64,000 nucleotides of DNA from a virus. Both the position numbers and the translations under genes were made by a program. The DNA is taken from IMG/VR virus record IMGVR_UViG_3300046787_000138, positions 1 through 64,000 of that record; one strand, 5' to 3'. The notes under the pieces were generated by a model that was not told the DNA's origin, searched no databases, and saw only the letters and a list, made by a program, of their open reading frames with translations. This document shows, one piece after another, positions 16,258-25,101 of the stretch. Within the stretch, counting starts at the first letter, position 1; every line of letters begins with the position of its first letter.

Positions 16258-16833
16258 ATGTTTATCGACAAAGCCCACTCTACAGACACCGTTGCCGCAG
16301 GCTTGGTTGCTGGCACTCAATCGACAAGCGGCGCTAAAGGCGGCGGCGTTTTTCACTTCCAATGCTTAGACAAAGACGGCAACGTGAAGTGGGAAGAGAC
16401 CACACACAACCTCGTCGTGAACGAGGGTCTGCAAGATATGAACACCAAGTATTTTCAGGGTAGCTCATACACTGCTGGTTGGTACTTGGGCTTGATTACC
16501 GGCCCCGGTTCAGGCACCACTTACGCCGCTGCCGACACCTTAGCTTCGCACGCTGGCTGGACTGAGTTCACCAACTATTCTGGCGCACGAAAGGCTGTTA
16601 CGTTTGGTACAGCCACAACCGCTGATCCTTCTGTGATTACCACGTCCTCAGCGTTAAGTTTCTCAATCAGTAGCTCTGGCGGCACAGTAGCTGGTGCGTT
16701 CTTGTGTACGGTGTCTAGCGGTACTTCTGGTGTATTGTTCTCCGAAGCGGACTTCCAGTCGCCCGGCGACCGTGTGGTTGTGTCTGGCGACACACTGAAC
16801 GTGACGTACACATTTAGCCTCGACGCGGCTTAA
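16258..16833 (+). CDS. Tail-region structural protein, 191 aa
   Basis: A Thr/Ser/Gly-rich beta protein. The N-terminal part includes FHFQCLDKDGNVKWEET and NLVVNEGL, and a strand GWYLGLITGPGSGT follows. This order is typical of an uncharacterised phage protein family found next to tail genes. TAATAGGAGC precedes the ATG. It is probably a virion surface component. No catalytic motif seen. Confidence 0.7.
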   Translation: MFIDKAHSTDTVAAGLVAGTQSTSGAKGGGVFHFQCLDKDGNVKWEETTHNLVVNEGLQDMNTKYFQGSSYTAGWYLGLITGPGSGTTYAAADTLASHAGWTEFTNYSGARKAVTFGTATTADPSVITTSSALSFSISSSGGTVAGAFLCTVSSGTSGVLFSEADFQSPGDRVVVSGDTLNVTYTFSLDAA

Positions 16834-16849
16834 CGCGTAGGGAGGCCCT

Positions 16850-17404
16850 GTGCTTGGGTTCACCCCACTTGCCGTAGTACCGCTCGCCGTATCCGGCGCG
16901 GCGCAAGCCATCCTTGCTGAGATTGCAGAAAGCGCGGCGGTAAGCGACACAGCACCTGTGGCAGTGGCTCTTTTTGCGCCTTCTATTGCAGAGCTGTCTG
17001 CGGTTTACGAGAGTAACTTTGTAGCGGCGTCTGACTTTAGCGCCGCTATATCTGAGTTAAGTACTGGTTCTGAATCAACTTCTGCTGTGCCTATCTTTGA
17101 GAGCGCGGTTGATGAAGTTGGTACAGCGGCGGATTCCACATCTGTAGCGGCGTCTACGTTCAATGCGCCTATTGTTGAGTCAGTATCCGCAGTTGACGCG
17201 TTCTTAACAACAGCAGTTCTATTTGCTACAGTCCAAGGTGGTGCAACAGCCGCAGACCAAGTAGTTTGTAGGTTCCTATGGGAGTTAATTGATGACTCTC
17301 AAAGTGCTGACTGGGTGGTTGTAGATGACGCTCAGACCCCCGGATGGACGACAATTAACGATGCGCAACCGGGCACTTGGTCGGTTATTGGTACAGACAA
17401 CTAA
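16850..17404 (+). CDS. Ala/Val/Ser-rich protein with a C-terminal WxxIDDAQ repeat (GTG start), 184 aa
   Basis: Start GTG at 16850 with GGGAGG 7 nt upstream. Residues 20-140 are a run of Ala/Ser/Val/Glu segments with period of roughly 25-30 residues, probably fibrous. The last 40 residues contain four imperfect repeats: WELIDDSQSAD, WVVVDDAQTPG, WTTINDAQPGT and WSVIGTDN. The tryptophan-led repeat may be an interaction strand ladder that docks on the tail fibre encoded directly downstream. Function inferred. Confidence 0.68.
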   Translation: MLGFTPLAVVPLAVSGAAQAILAEIAESAAVSDTAPVAVALFAPSIAELSAVYESNFVAASDFSAAISELSTGSESTSAVPIFESAVDEVGTAADSTSVAASTFNAPIVESVSAVDAFLTTAVLFATVQGGATAADQVVCRFLWELIDDSQSADWVVVDDAQTPGWTTINDAQPGTWSVIGTDN

Positions 17405-17413
17405 AGGCATGAC

Positions 17414-20137
17414 ATGGCAATCGTTCTAAAAGATAGGGTCAAAGAGACCACCGCGACCACAGGCACATCAAACTTTGTGCTTGGCGGCACGTCTTCTGGG
17501 TACCAATCGTTCTCAGTGATCGGCCCTAATAACTTTACGTATTACTGCGCGTATGACCAAGCTACAGGCGACTGGGAAGTTGGTTACGGCCAATACACCA
17601 CCACCGCTGGCGGCACTTTAGTGCGCACTACGGTTCTATCAAATAGCGCAGCGACCACAAGCAAGATTGACTTTGCTGCTGGCCCCAAGGATGTGTTCAT
17701 CACATATCCCGCCGAGAAGGCTATCTACGAAGAGGATGGCGGCAACGTCTTGATCGACGGTGGCCCGATTACGGTCGTCGGTGAAAACGTCACTGGGTAC
17801 ACAACATTCTCCGCCGCTCTTGGTGAGTTGTACGGTAACGTAGACACGTTTGCGCAGATGTATGCGCAGAACTACAGCGACGGTACGGAAGCCTCTGCTG
17901 ACTTGATTGTCTATCGAGATAACACGGTAGTTGATACAGCCAACTTCATGGACATGGGCATTAACAGCTCAAACTTCTCGTCCGCCACGTATCCTATTTT
18001 TACCCCCAGCTCAATGTACTTGTACGGCGATGGTGGGGAGATGTTTATCGGTAGCGGTACTGATGATGTGATTTTCTTTGCTGGCGGTGTCGACGTAACA
18101 GACGAAGCCGGGCGGTTTGACAAGACAACAAAAAAGCTGACGTTAGTTGGCGCTTTGGACGTCGGTGGCGCTATTGACGTAACAGGCGCTGCGACATTTA
18201 GTTCGACCGTGCTGCTGAACGCAGACCCAACGCTCGATCTTCAAGCAGCTACCAAGCAGTACGTTGACAACGCCACATCAAACGGTTTTCACGTACATAC
18301 ACCCGTGCGCGTGGCTACAACAGGTAACCTGACAGCTACATACAGCAACGGCGCTTCTGGTGTTGGCGCTACGCTGACCAACTCGGGGGCGCAAGCCGCG
18401 CTTTCGGTTGATGGTGTTTCACTGTCCGTGGCCGACCGTGTACTTGTATGGCAACAAACTACAGGCACACAGAACGGCGTATACGTTGTCACCACCGTAG
18501 GGTCTGGCGCAACAAACTGGGTGCTGACACGCTCATCTGATGCAGACACTTCTTCGGAAGGTGACCCCAACAGTCTTGGCGGCGGTGACTATTTCTTTGT
18601 CTCAAGTGGTACTACCTTGGGGTACCACTCGTACATCTGCAACAACACAAGCACGATTACTTTTGGCACCACAGCCATTACCTTTGCTGAGTTCAGTTCA
18701 GTACCTCAGTACACCGGCACTGCGCCAATTAACGTATCAGGTAATGTCATCGCCTTGACCGGCACAGTCGCGGCTACCAACGGCGGTACAGGCACAGCTA
18801 CGGTGACAACCGGCGACCTGCTCTATGGCTCTGCGACAAACACTTGGTCTAAGCTGGCCAAAGGTGCAGCCTATAAATCCTTGGTGATGAACGCGGGTGC
18901 CACAAACGTCGAGTGGAACGCTGTCGCCCTGAACCAATCTGGCGCAGTGTCTGGGGCTTTGGGTGCTACCAACGGCGGTACAGGGCAAAGCGCATACGCT
19001 TTGGGTGACATTCTCTACTCTGATGCGACAAACTCCGTTACTCGTTTGGCGGGCAACACGACCACAACCAAGAAGTTCTTGGGCCAGACCGGTACAGGCT
19101 CCGCTTCTGCGGCCCCTGTGTGGCAGCAGCCTGCGGCTACGGACATCACAGGCTTGGCTACTTCAGCTACAACGGACACAACCAATGCAGCAAACATCAC
19201 ATCGGGTACGTTGCCAACTGCGCGACTGTCTGGCAGCTATACAGGTATTACCGGAGTTGGTACTCTCTCTGCTGGTACTTGGAACGGGACTGCTATTGCT
19301 GCTGCTTACGGTGGCACTGGGCAGTCTTCGTATACGGTGGGCGACCTTCTGTACGCGAGCACGACAACTGCGCTTTCCAAACTGGCTGACGTTGCGGTAG
19401 GTAACGCTCTCATTTCTGGCGGCGTCAGCTCGGCTCCTAGCTACGGCAAAATTGGATTGACCACTCACGTTAGTGGCACGCTTCCAGTTGCTAACGGGGG
19501 CACAGGAGTTACAACTTCTACCGGTTCAGGTAACGTAGTTCTTTCAACGAGCCCTACTTTGGTTACGCCAGTCCTCGGAACACCATCATCGGGAACGTTG
19601 ACCAGCTGTACAGGTCTACCACTGTCAACAGGCGTCACTGGCAATTTACCTGTCACTAACCTTGGCAGCGGCACAGGCGCGTCGTCTTCTACGTTCTGGC
19701 GTGGCGATGGTACTTGGGCAGCACCTGCTTCCCCCGCTATTGGCTCAACGACACAAGTTGCGTACAACAACGCGGGCACGATGACCGGCTCAGCCAACTT
19801 GACCTTCAACGGCACGAACTTGACATGCGGCGGTACAGTTACAGCCAACTCGGATGAGTCCTTGAAGACCAACTGGCGCAATCTCCCCGCTGACTTTGTT
19901 GAGCAGCTGGCCAAAGTGAAGCACGGTACTTACGACCGCGTGGATATGGAGCTGACTCAGGACGGTGTGTCCGCGCAATCACTGCAAAACCTGTTGCCAA
20001 ACTCAGTCCTATCCGGTGAAGATGGCAAACTTTCTGTGGCCTACGGCAACGCTGCCTTGGTTGCGGCTATCGCCCTTGCTGAACGCGTTGTACAACTCGA
20101 AGCAATCGTGGCAAAATTGACTAAAGGAACAGAATAA
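17414..20137 (+). CDS. Tail fibre with C-terminal S74 endosialidase-type chaperone
   Basis: A 907-aa fibre. The N-terminal part (1-110) looks like a tail-attachment module. Residues 270-300 contain [15 protein letters not shown], typical of trimeric fibres. From about 430 to 790 there are NGGTG-containing repeats. At the end lies the intramolecular chaperone of the peptidase S74 family: the catalytic Ser813-Asp814 in [10 protein letters not shown], and a closing helix [16 protein letters not shown]. The chaperone trimerises the fibre and then cleaves itself off. It probably recognises the host surface. The stop overlaps the next start (TAATG). Confidence 0.9.
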   Translation: MAIVLKDRVKETTATTGTSNFVLGGTSSGYQSFSVIGPNNFTYYCAYDQATGDWEVGYGQYTTTAGGTLVRTTVLSNSAATTSKIDFAAGPKDVFITYPAEKAIYEEDGGNVLIDGGPITVVGENVTGYTTFSAALGELYGNVDTFAQMYAQNYSDGTEASADLIVYRDNTVVDTANFMDMGINSSNFSSATYPIFTPSSMYLYGDGGEMFIGSGTDDVIFFAGGVDVTDEAGRFDKTTKKLTLVGALDVGGAIDVTGAATFSSTVLLNADPTLDLQAATKQYVDNATSNGFHVHTPVRVATTGNLTATYSNGASGVGATLTNSGAQAALSVDGVSLSVADRVLVWQQTTGTQNGVYVVTTVGSGATNWVLTRSSDADTSSEGDPNSLGGGDYFFVSSGTTLGYHSYICNNTSTITFGTTAITFAEFSSVPQYTGTAPINVSGNVIALTGTVAATNGGTGTATVTTGDLLYGSATNTWSKLAKGAAYKSLVMNAGATNVEWNAVALNQSGAVSGALGATNGGTGQSAYALGDILYSDATNSVTRLAGNTTTTKKFLGQTGTGSASAAPVWQQPAATDITGLATSATTDTTNAANITSGTLPTARLSGSYTGITGVGTLSAGTWNGTAIAAAYGGTGQSSYTVGDLLYASTTTALSKLADVAVGNALISGGVSSAPSYGKIGLTTHVSGTLPVANGGTGVTTSTGSGNVVLSTSPTLVTPVLGTPSSGTLTSCTGLPLSTGVTGNLPVTNLGSGTGASSSTFWRGDGTWAAPASPAIGSTTQVAYNNAGTMTGSANLTFNGTNLTCGGTVTANSDESLKTNWRNLPADFVEQLAKVKHGTYDRVDMELTQDGVSAQSLQNLLPNSVLSGEDGKLSVAYGNAALVAAIALAERVVQLEAIVAKLTKGTE

Positions 20138-21843
20138 TGAGCACCTACTCGACCAACCTAAAAATCGAGCTTATCACGCCCGGCACACAAGCTGGCGTGT
20201 GGGGCACTACGACCAATACGAACTTGGGTACGCTCATTGAGCAGGCCATTTCAGGGATTGTTACTCAGGCTATTACTGACGGCGCTGATACGGTCATCAC
20301 TATGCCTGACGGTGCTACCGGCGTTGCTCGCAACATGGTCATCGAGTGCACAGGCGCATTGACTGCCGCCCGTAATTTAGTTGTACCGGCCAACAAAAAG
20401 CTGTACTTTATCTACAACAATACCACCGGCGGCAAGGCTGTCACGGTAAAGGTAAGTGGCCAGACAGGTATTTCTGTCCCTAATGGCGCAAAAGTCATTC
20501 TTATGATGAATAGCGCGGGCACGGACATCGTTACTGCTACTAACTACATGGTGGCCGCTACTTTGGTAACACCTGCGTTGGACGCTGAAACCTATTCAAC
20601 ATCCGCTACTGTAACTGCGGGTACAAATGCTCAAGGCCAAGGTGCGTTGACAAGTGACATCAACGTCATCACCACTGCGTCGTCTAACCCATCCGGTGTT
20701 ACTTTGCCAACAGCCACGACTGGCCGCATCGTGGCTATCGTGAACAAAGGTGCAAACGCGGTCAACGTTTACCCAGCAACCAGCGCGTACATTGATGGTC
20801 TGTCGATCAACACCTCGATCCAAATCCCCGCTGGTAGCTCGTTGCAGTTCGTCGCTTCGTCTACTACTCAGTGGTACTCGTCAGCTACTGGCGACACAGG
20901 CTCAGGCGCAAACGTCCGTCAAGTGGCACCGCAACTCGACGCTGAAACCTATACAACTAGCGCAACCGTGTCCGCTGCGGGTACTACTCAAGGTACAGCA
21001 ACAGCGCTGACTAGCGACTACAACATCATTACCACTGTGACGTCCAGCGCGTCAGGCGTTATTTTGCCGACTGCAACAGCTGGTAGACGAATCATTATTG
21101 TGAACAAGGATGCGGCAGACGCGGTGAACATCTACCCAGCTACAGGTGCGTCAATTGACGCGCTTAGCACGAACGCTGCGTTTTCTCTCCCTGTCGATGG
21201 TTGGTTGGAACTTAACGCGTCTAGCACGACTAAGTGGTATTCGTCTTACAACGCTTACTTAGCCACACCTACTACAGCAACGAACGCTACAAACCTTGTA
21301 ACAACAAATTTTTCAATCTCAGAGTCCGGCGGCGTTTTGGCGTTTATCGCGCATCCATCATTCACTGCGTCTATCGCCAGCACCACAATGACGGTGACTT
21401 CGGCAAGTGCCGGGTACGTGGTTTACGGTGCTACCCTGACTGGTACAGGTGTTACGGGGGGCACGACAGTTGGAGTTCAGCTCACTTCTACAGAGACTAC
21501 TGCGGCTAGCCCAACGTTCTCTTCCGGCGGCGCTGTTGGCGATAACTCTTTTGTGGTGTCCAGTGCTTCCGGTATAGCTGTGGGGCAGATTATTGCCGGG
21601 ACCGGTGTCCCATCGGGTACGTATGTGCTCAGCATTGACGGCACGACTATTTATCTTTGCGACCGTACCGGCGCGGCTGTAGAGTTTACTATTCAAGCTG
21701 CTGGAACCTACAACTTCCGGACAGCCGCAGCCAAAGGCACGTATACCGTAAGCGCTTCGCAAACGGTATCGTCCACAACAATCACAGGTACGAAGACCGT
21801 AGCTCAGATCACAAACACCGGTCTTATCACTTCACAACCATAA
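20137..21843 (+). CDS. Tail fibre or tail-spike-associated protein, 568 aa
   Basis: A beta-rich, Thr/Ala/Ser protein. The N-terminal part has LKIELITPGTQAGVWGTT and a segment PDGATGVARNMVIECTG, familiar from phage tail proteins. The middle contains two related copies of about 110 residues: ALDAETYSTSATVTAGT and QLDAETYTTSATVSAAG begin the copies. The C-terminal third is low in charge. It overlaps the fibre gene by 1 bp. Likely a second surface fibre or fibre-tip protein. I see no enzymatic motif. Confidence 0.75.
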   Translation: MSTYSTNLKIELITPGTQAGVWGTTTNTNLGTLIEQAISGIVTQAITDGADTVITMPDGATGVARNMVIECTGALTAARNLVVPANKKLYFIYNNTTGGKAVTVKVSGQTGISVPNGAKVILMMNSAGTDIVTATNYMVAATLVTPALDAETYSTSATVTAGTNAQGQGALTSDINVITTASSNPSGVTLPTATTGRIVAIVNKGANAVNVYPATSAYIDGLSINTSIQIPAGSSLQFVASSTTQWYSSATGDTGSGANVRQVAPQLDAETYTTSATVSAAGTTQGTATALTSDYNIITTVTSSASGVILPTATAGRRIIIVNKDAADAVNIYPATGASIDALSTNAAFSLPVDGWLELNASSTTKWYSSYNAYLATPTTATNATNLVTTNFSISESGGVLAFIAHPSFTASIASTTMTVTSASAGYVVYGATLTGTGVTGGTTVGVQLTSTETTAASPTFSSGGAVGDNSFVVSSASGIAVGQIIAGTGVPSGTYVLSIDGTTIYLCDRTGAAVEFTIQAAGTYNFRTAAAKGTYTVSASQTVSSTTITGTKTVAQITNTGLITSQP

Positions 21844-21853
21844 GGAGAAATAA

Positions 21854-22516
21854 ATGGCTTCAAGTCTTAATGGAACAGGCGTTACGTTTAGCAACGCCAC
21901 GACTCAAGCAACTGCGTATCTAGGTGTTCAAGGCCAAGTCTTTACAGGAAACGGCACATTCACCATCCCTTCTGGTATCACGGCAGTCAAAGTAACTGTT
22001 GTTGGAGGTGGTGGAGGCGGTGGAGGTGGTGTTTCCGTTTCTATGAAGGGTGGCGGTGGCGGTGGTGCAGCTGTTAAATACCTTACAGGACTTACCCCAA
22101 GTAACACTCTTACGGTTACTGTTGGTGGTGGAGGTGCCGCAGGAAGCTCCGGCGGGGGTGCAGGTGGTACTGGCGGAACTTCTTCTGTAGCCTCTGGAAC
22201 TCAAACAATTACAACAGTATCCGCAACTGGCGGCGCTGGAGGTAATGGTTCATCGGGTGGCGGTTCTACTGGAGGAGCGGGGGGATTGGGTGCTAACGGT
22301 AGCATGAACATTGGAGGTAGCCGAGGCGGTGCAGCTGTAGGAGTTGGTGGAAGCTCACTTTTTGGCGGCTCCTCAGGTAATATAAGTGGCGTTGTTTCTG
22401 CTGGTCTTTCAGGTATTGCTTATGGTGGGGGTGGTAGTGCAGGAGTTGGAGACAACTGCGCATCGTATGTTTCTGGCGGAGCAGGTGCGGCTGGTGTTGT
22501 TATTTTTGAATGGTAA
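21854..22516 (+). CDS. Glycine-rich tip adhesin, 220 aa
   Basis: A short non-Gly N-terminus (to about 45) is followed by a region with many polyglycine runs (including GGGGGGGGG) alternating with beta segments. This layout is like receptor-binding tip adhesins built from polyglycine II helices, such as gp38-type adhesins of T-even phages. It follows two fibre genes. AAGGAGAAATAA precedes the ATG. Hypervariable loops between Gly runs would be the receptor contact. Inferred. Confidence 0.7.
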   Translation: MASSLNGTGVTFSNATTQATAYLGVQGQVFTGNGTFTIPSGITAVKVTVVGGGGGGGGGVSVSMKGGGGGGAAVKYLTGLTPSNTLTVTVGGGGAAGSSGGGAGGTGGTSSVASGTQTITTVSATGGAGGNGSSGGGSTGGAGGLGANGSMNIGGSRGGAAVGVGGSSLFGGSSGNISGVVSAGLSGIAYGGGGSAGVGDNCASYVSGGAGAAGVVIFEW

Positions 22517-22525
22517 GAGGTGTAT

Positions 22526-22756
22526 ATGAAGGCACTTATTTCAACAGTTGAACCTGTATTGACAGGCTATCGTGTGGCCCAAGTTGAGCAAGACGCAAAC
22601 ATTTTTGCGGTAGCAGAAGGCCTGTTTTGGCTCGACTGCTCGGATGATGTGGTGGCTGACCAATTTTGGTACGACCCCACTGACGAAACCATCAAGGCTG
22701 TACCGCAGCCGGAACAACGGACCCAACCTACCAGCCAAGGCGCTCAGATTCTGTAA
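22526..22756 (+). CDS. Small acidic phage protein, 76 aa
   Basis: The ATG at 22526 is preferred over a GTG at 22520 because AAGAGG lies 6-8 nt before it. The protein is acidic, with a motif WLDCSDDVVADQFWYDP in the middle. Genes of this kind often follow a tip adhesin in environmental phages; a fibre-assembly or tip-cap role is plausible. Its stop overlaps the next ATG (TAATG). Confidence 0.65.
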   Translation: MKALISTVEPVLTGYRVAQVEQDANIFAVAEGLFWLDCSDDVVADQFWYDPTDETIKAVPQPEQRTQPTSQGAQIL

Positions 22757-23034
22757 TGCAAATTATTACTCCTGTCCATCAAGTCACTTATGATGGTGCT
22801 CAATTAAACGTGTACCACGCCAACAAAGGACAAGGGTTGCCACGGCATGAACACACATACGCTCATCTAACCATGTGCCACGCAGGTTCTATCTTGGTCA
22901 CCAAAGAAGGCAAGTCACTCACCATGACAAAAGACACGCAGCCGGTGAATCTCGTCGCAGATGGTTGGCACGAAATAGAAGCACTTGAAGACGGCACGGT
23001 GTTCGTGAATGTGTTTGCCGAAGGCAAGTATTAA
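22756..23034 (+). CDS. Small cupin-like protein, 92 aa
   Basis: Contains PRHEHTYAHLTMCHAGS (residues about 29-45), close to the first cupin motif with its His residues, and a second strand pair ending in DGWHEIEAL, where the later metal-ligand His sits. The size fits a minimal cupin barrel. It overlaps the previous gene by 1 bp in a fibre and lysis context. Cupins of this size may bind a metal or sugar. Function in the phage is unknown. Confidence 0.62.
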   Translation: MQIITPVHQVTYDGAQLNVYHANKGQGLPRHEHTYAHLTMCHAGSILVTKEGKSLTMTKDTQPVNLVADGWHEIEALEDGTVFVNVFAEGKY

Positions 23035-23036
23035 AT

Positions 23037-23768
23037 GTGGACCCAATCAGTCTTCTCCTCATGGCGCAAAGTGCCGTCGGTGCTATCCGCGCTGGCTGTC
23101 AAATGCTCAGTGAAGGGAAGGCTGAAATTGGTAAGTTTAAGAAGCAGGTTGAAGGCGGCGTGGCTGACGCTAAGGCAATCTACAAAGAGGTTGTTGGAAT
23201 CTGGGGTTGGATACAAAGCCTCTTCGGCGCAAAGCCTGCGCCAAGCGTTAAGCCTGTACTACCCACCGCAGCCGAAGCGCCCAAGCCTGTGGCGAAAAAG
23301 GCAAAAGCCGGACCAGAACCAGAGTTAAGCTACGAGGAGTTTCAAGCACGCGCAGTCCACGAAATCTGTGAAAATTTAAAGGTCTATTTTGAGGCTATCC
23401 GCCAGCTCAAAATACATTGTCGGGAACTTGAAGAAGAAGCTCTCACCACCGAGAAGGTTGCCGACAGTGCTATCGACCGTATTGAGATTCAATGGCAAAT
23501 GCAGCAGTTGTCAGCGCAGCTGAAGCAGGCCATGATCTACGGTACACCAGAAGAGCTTGGATTGGGGTCAATGTACAAAGAGTTTCTGGTCAAGTATGAC
23601 GAGATTCTGGAAGAGCAAGAGGTTGCCCGTGAGATCAAACGCAAGAAAGAACGAGACAGCGCATGGCAACACGAGCACCGCGAACAAATTCTGGTGGCCA
23701 AAGTGGGCTACGTAATCGTGATAGCGATCGGGGTCCTGTGGACGACGGCGTTGTATTCCGCTCTATGA
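23037..23768 (+). CDS. Hypothetical protein with C-terminal membrane anchor (GTG start), 243 aa
   Basis: The GTG at 23037 opens a long coherent frame; the ATG two bases earlier opens a 97-aa frame that is less protein-like. Residues 1-60 are helical. There is a Pro/Ala/Lys linker (65-90), then a long charged coiled coil (95-215), and a terminal TM helix (VGYVIVIAIGVLWTTALY). The arrangement of a soluble coiled coil with a C-terminal anchor next to lysis genes suggests a membrane-attached lysis or DNA-ejection helper. Unknown. Confidence 0.65.
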   Translation: MDPISLLLMAQSAVGAIRAGCQMLSEGKAEIGKFKKQVEGGVADAKAIYKEVVGIWGWIQSLFGAKPAPSVKPVLPTAAEAPKPVAKKAKAGPEPELSYEEFQARAVHEICENLKVYFEAIRQLKIHCRELEEEALTTEKVADSAIDRIEIQWQMQQLSAQLKQAMIYGTPEELGLGSMYKEFLVKYDEILEEQEVAREIKRKKERDSAWQHEHREQILVAKVGYVIVIAIGVLWTTALYSAL

Positions 23769-23944
23769 AGGAGTTCTACTGGTGGGTGCTCGTTGTCACG
23801 TTCATCTTGGTGCTGCTGGGGTTTTCCGCTGCGCTTGCATTGCACGCTGACAAACAAGTACGTAAAGCCGAGATAATCCTACAACGCGCTGAGCAACTGG
23901 AAAAGAAGCGCACCGCAAAACTTGAACCTAAGAAGGACGAATAA
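23765..23944 (+). CDS. Small membrane protein with short coiled coil, spanin-like, 59 aa
   Basis: Starts in an ATGA overlap with the previous gene. An N-terminal TM segment (WWVLVVTFILVLLGFSAALAL) is followed by a Lys/Glu/Arg coiled coil of about 30 residues. That is the layout of an inner-membrane spanin (Rz-like) but shorter than usual. It sits directly upstream of the holin and endolysin. Its stop overlaps the next ATG. Spanin role is inferred; no Rz1-type lipoprotein gene is evident inside it. Confidence 0.62.
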   Translation: MKEFYWWVLVVTFILVLLGFSAALALHADKQVRKAEIILQRAEQLEKKRTAKLEPKKDE

Positions 23945-24432
23945 TGCTACCTATCATCGCAGGCATCGTAGCCAACCTTATCAACAACGGTATGCACAAG
24001 GTAGCCGACGAGGTTATCGAAAAGGGCGTGGATGCCGTTGAAAAGAAACTGGGCATTGAGTTAAAGCCAGAAGGTGAAGCCACACCCGAGTACAACGCCA
24101 AGCTGCAAGAGGAAGCCAACCGTCACTCTGAGTTCATGGCTGCGCTCGACGAGAAGTCTACCCAACGCGCAACGGATATGTATATGAACGATGACAGCAC
24201 AAAGCGCTTTACCCAGATGTATGCGTGGTTCCTGACCGTGGTGTCGTTCCTGTACTTCTTCATGGTGTCGTTCATGCCTATCGAGAACCGCAACCGTGAC
24301 TTCATCAACATCATCTTGGGTTTCTTGATTGGCACTGCGGTGAACAGCTTGATTCGCTTCTTCTACGGTAGTAGCAACAAGAGCCAAGAGTCAGTTGACC
24401 AAAAGCAAAAAGAGCAAGGTGGTGACAAATGA
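23944..24432 (+). CDS. Holin (putative)
   Basis: A 162-aa protein with a weakly hydrophobic N-terminal amphipathic helix, a charged middle, and two clear TM segments at about 92-114 (YAWFLTVVSFLYFFMVSFM) and 121-143 (IILGFLIGTAVNSLIRFFYG), then a polar basic tail. It precedes the GH19 endolysin and overlaps its start by 4 bp. Holins perforate the inner membrane to release the endolysin. Confidence 0.72.
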   Translation: MLPIIAGIVANLINNGMHKVADEVIEKGVDAVEKKLGIELKPEGEATPEYNAKLQEEANRHSEFMAALDEKSTQRATDMYMNDDSTKRFTQMYAWFLTVVSFLYFFMVSFMPIENRNRDFINIILGFLIGTAVNSLIRFFYGSSNKSQESVDQKQKEQGGDK

Positions 24433-25085
24433 TCCCAACCATCGCCGACTTACAAGCTGCCAAAGTAAAGGACCCAGCCAAGTGGCTGGACGCCGTAGGC
24501 GCGACCTGTGTGGAGTTCAAGATTGACACCCCCCAGCGCATTGCTGGGTTCTTGGCTCAGACTTCACATGAGTCTGGCGGTTACACCATGCTGAGCGAGA
24601 ACTTGAACTACCGCGCCGCTACGCTGGCTGCGTGCTGGCCCAACCGATTCGCTGTGCTCGGCCCCGACAAAAAGCCTATCAAAGAGAACGGCAAGTTAGT
24701 GCCTACTGCCGTGGCCAACGCCATAGCGGGTAAGCCGGAGCTTATCGCCAACTTGGTTTACAGCTCACGTATGGGCAACGGACCTGCGGAATCCGGTGAG
24801 GGGTGGCTGTACCGAGGAAGAGGTCTGAAGCAATTGACCGGCAAGGACAACTACACCCGCTGTGGGGCAGAGCTCGGCATCGACTTGGTTGGCAACCCCG
24901 ATTTGCTTCTTGAGCCTTTGTACGCCGCGCGTTCAGCGGGTTGGTTCTGGAAAACAAACAATTTATCCGCTTTCGCCGACGCTGGCGACATCAAGGGTAT
25001 GACCAAGAAAATTAACGGTGGCTACATCGGCCTTGAAGCACGTCAAGCGCTATATGATGCGTGCTATGGACAGTGCCGCGCCTAA
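24429..25085 (+). CDS. Endolysin, GH19 chitinase-like muramidase
   Basis: A 218-aa glycoside hydrolase family 19-type lysozyme that cuts peptidoglycan. The catalytic Glu lies in TSHESGGY (Glu48). The second part of the active site is GEGWLYRGRGLKQLTGKDNY, near residues 123-142. There is no signal peptide, so it depends on the holin. The gene overlaps the holin stop by 4 bp (ATGA) and ends 16 bp before the nozzle gene. Full length for the family. Confidence 0.9.
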   Translation: MIPTIADLQAAKVKDPAKWLDAVGATCVEFKIDTPQRIAGFLAQTSHESGGYTMLSENLNYRAATLAACWPNRFAVLGPDKKPIKENGKLVPTAVANAIAGKPELIANLVYSSRMGNGPAESGEGWLYRGRGLKQLTGKDNYTRCGAELGIDLVGNPDLLLEPLYAARSAGWFWKTNNLSAFADAGDIKGMTKKINGGYIGLEARQALYDACYGQCRA

Positions 25086-25101
25086 GTGAGAAAATCCCAC
25101 C

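Noticed and set aside
23035-23328. ATG-initiated 97-codon frame at the start of the 23037 gene
   Set aside because: The GTG frame two bases later is much longer, and has coherent coiled-coil and TM features.
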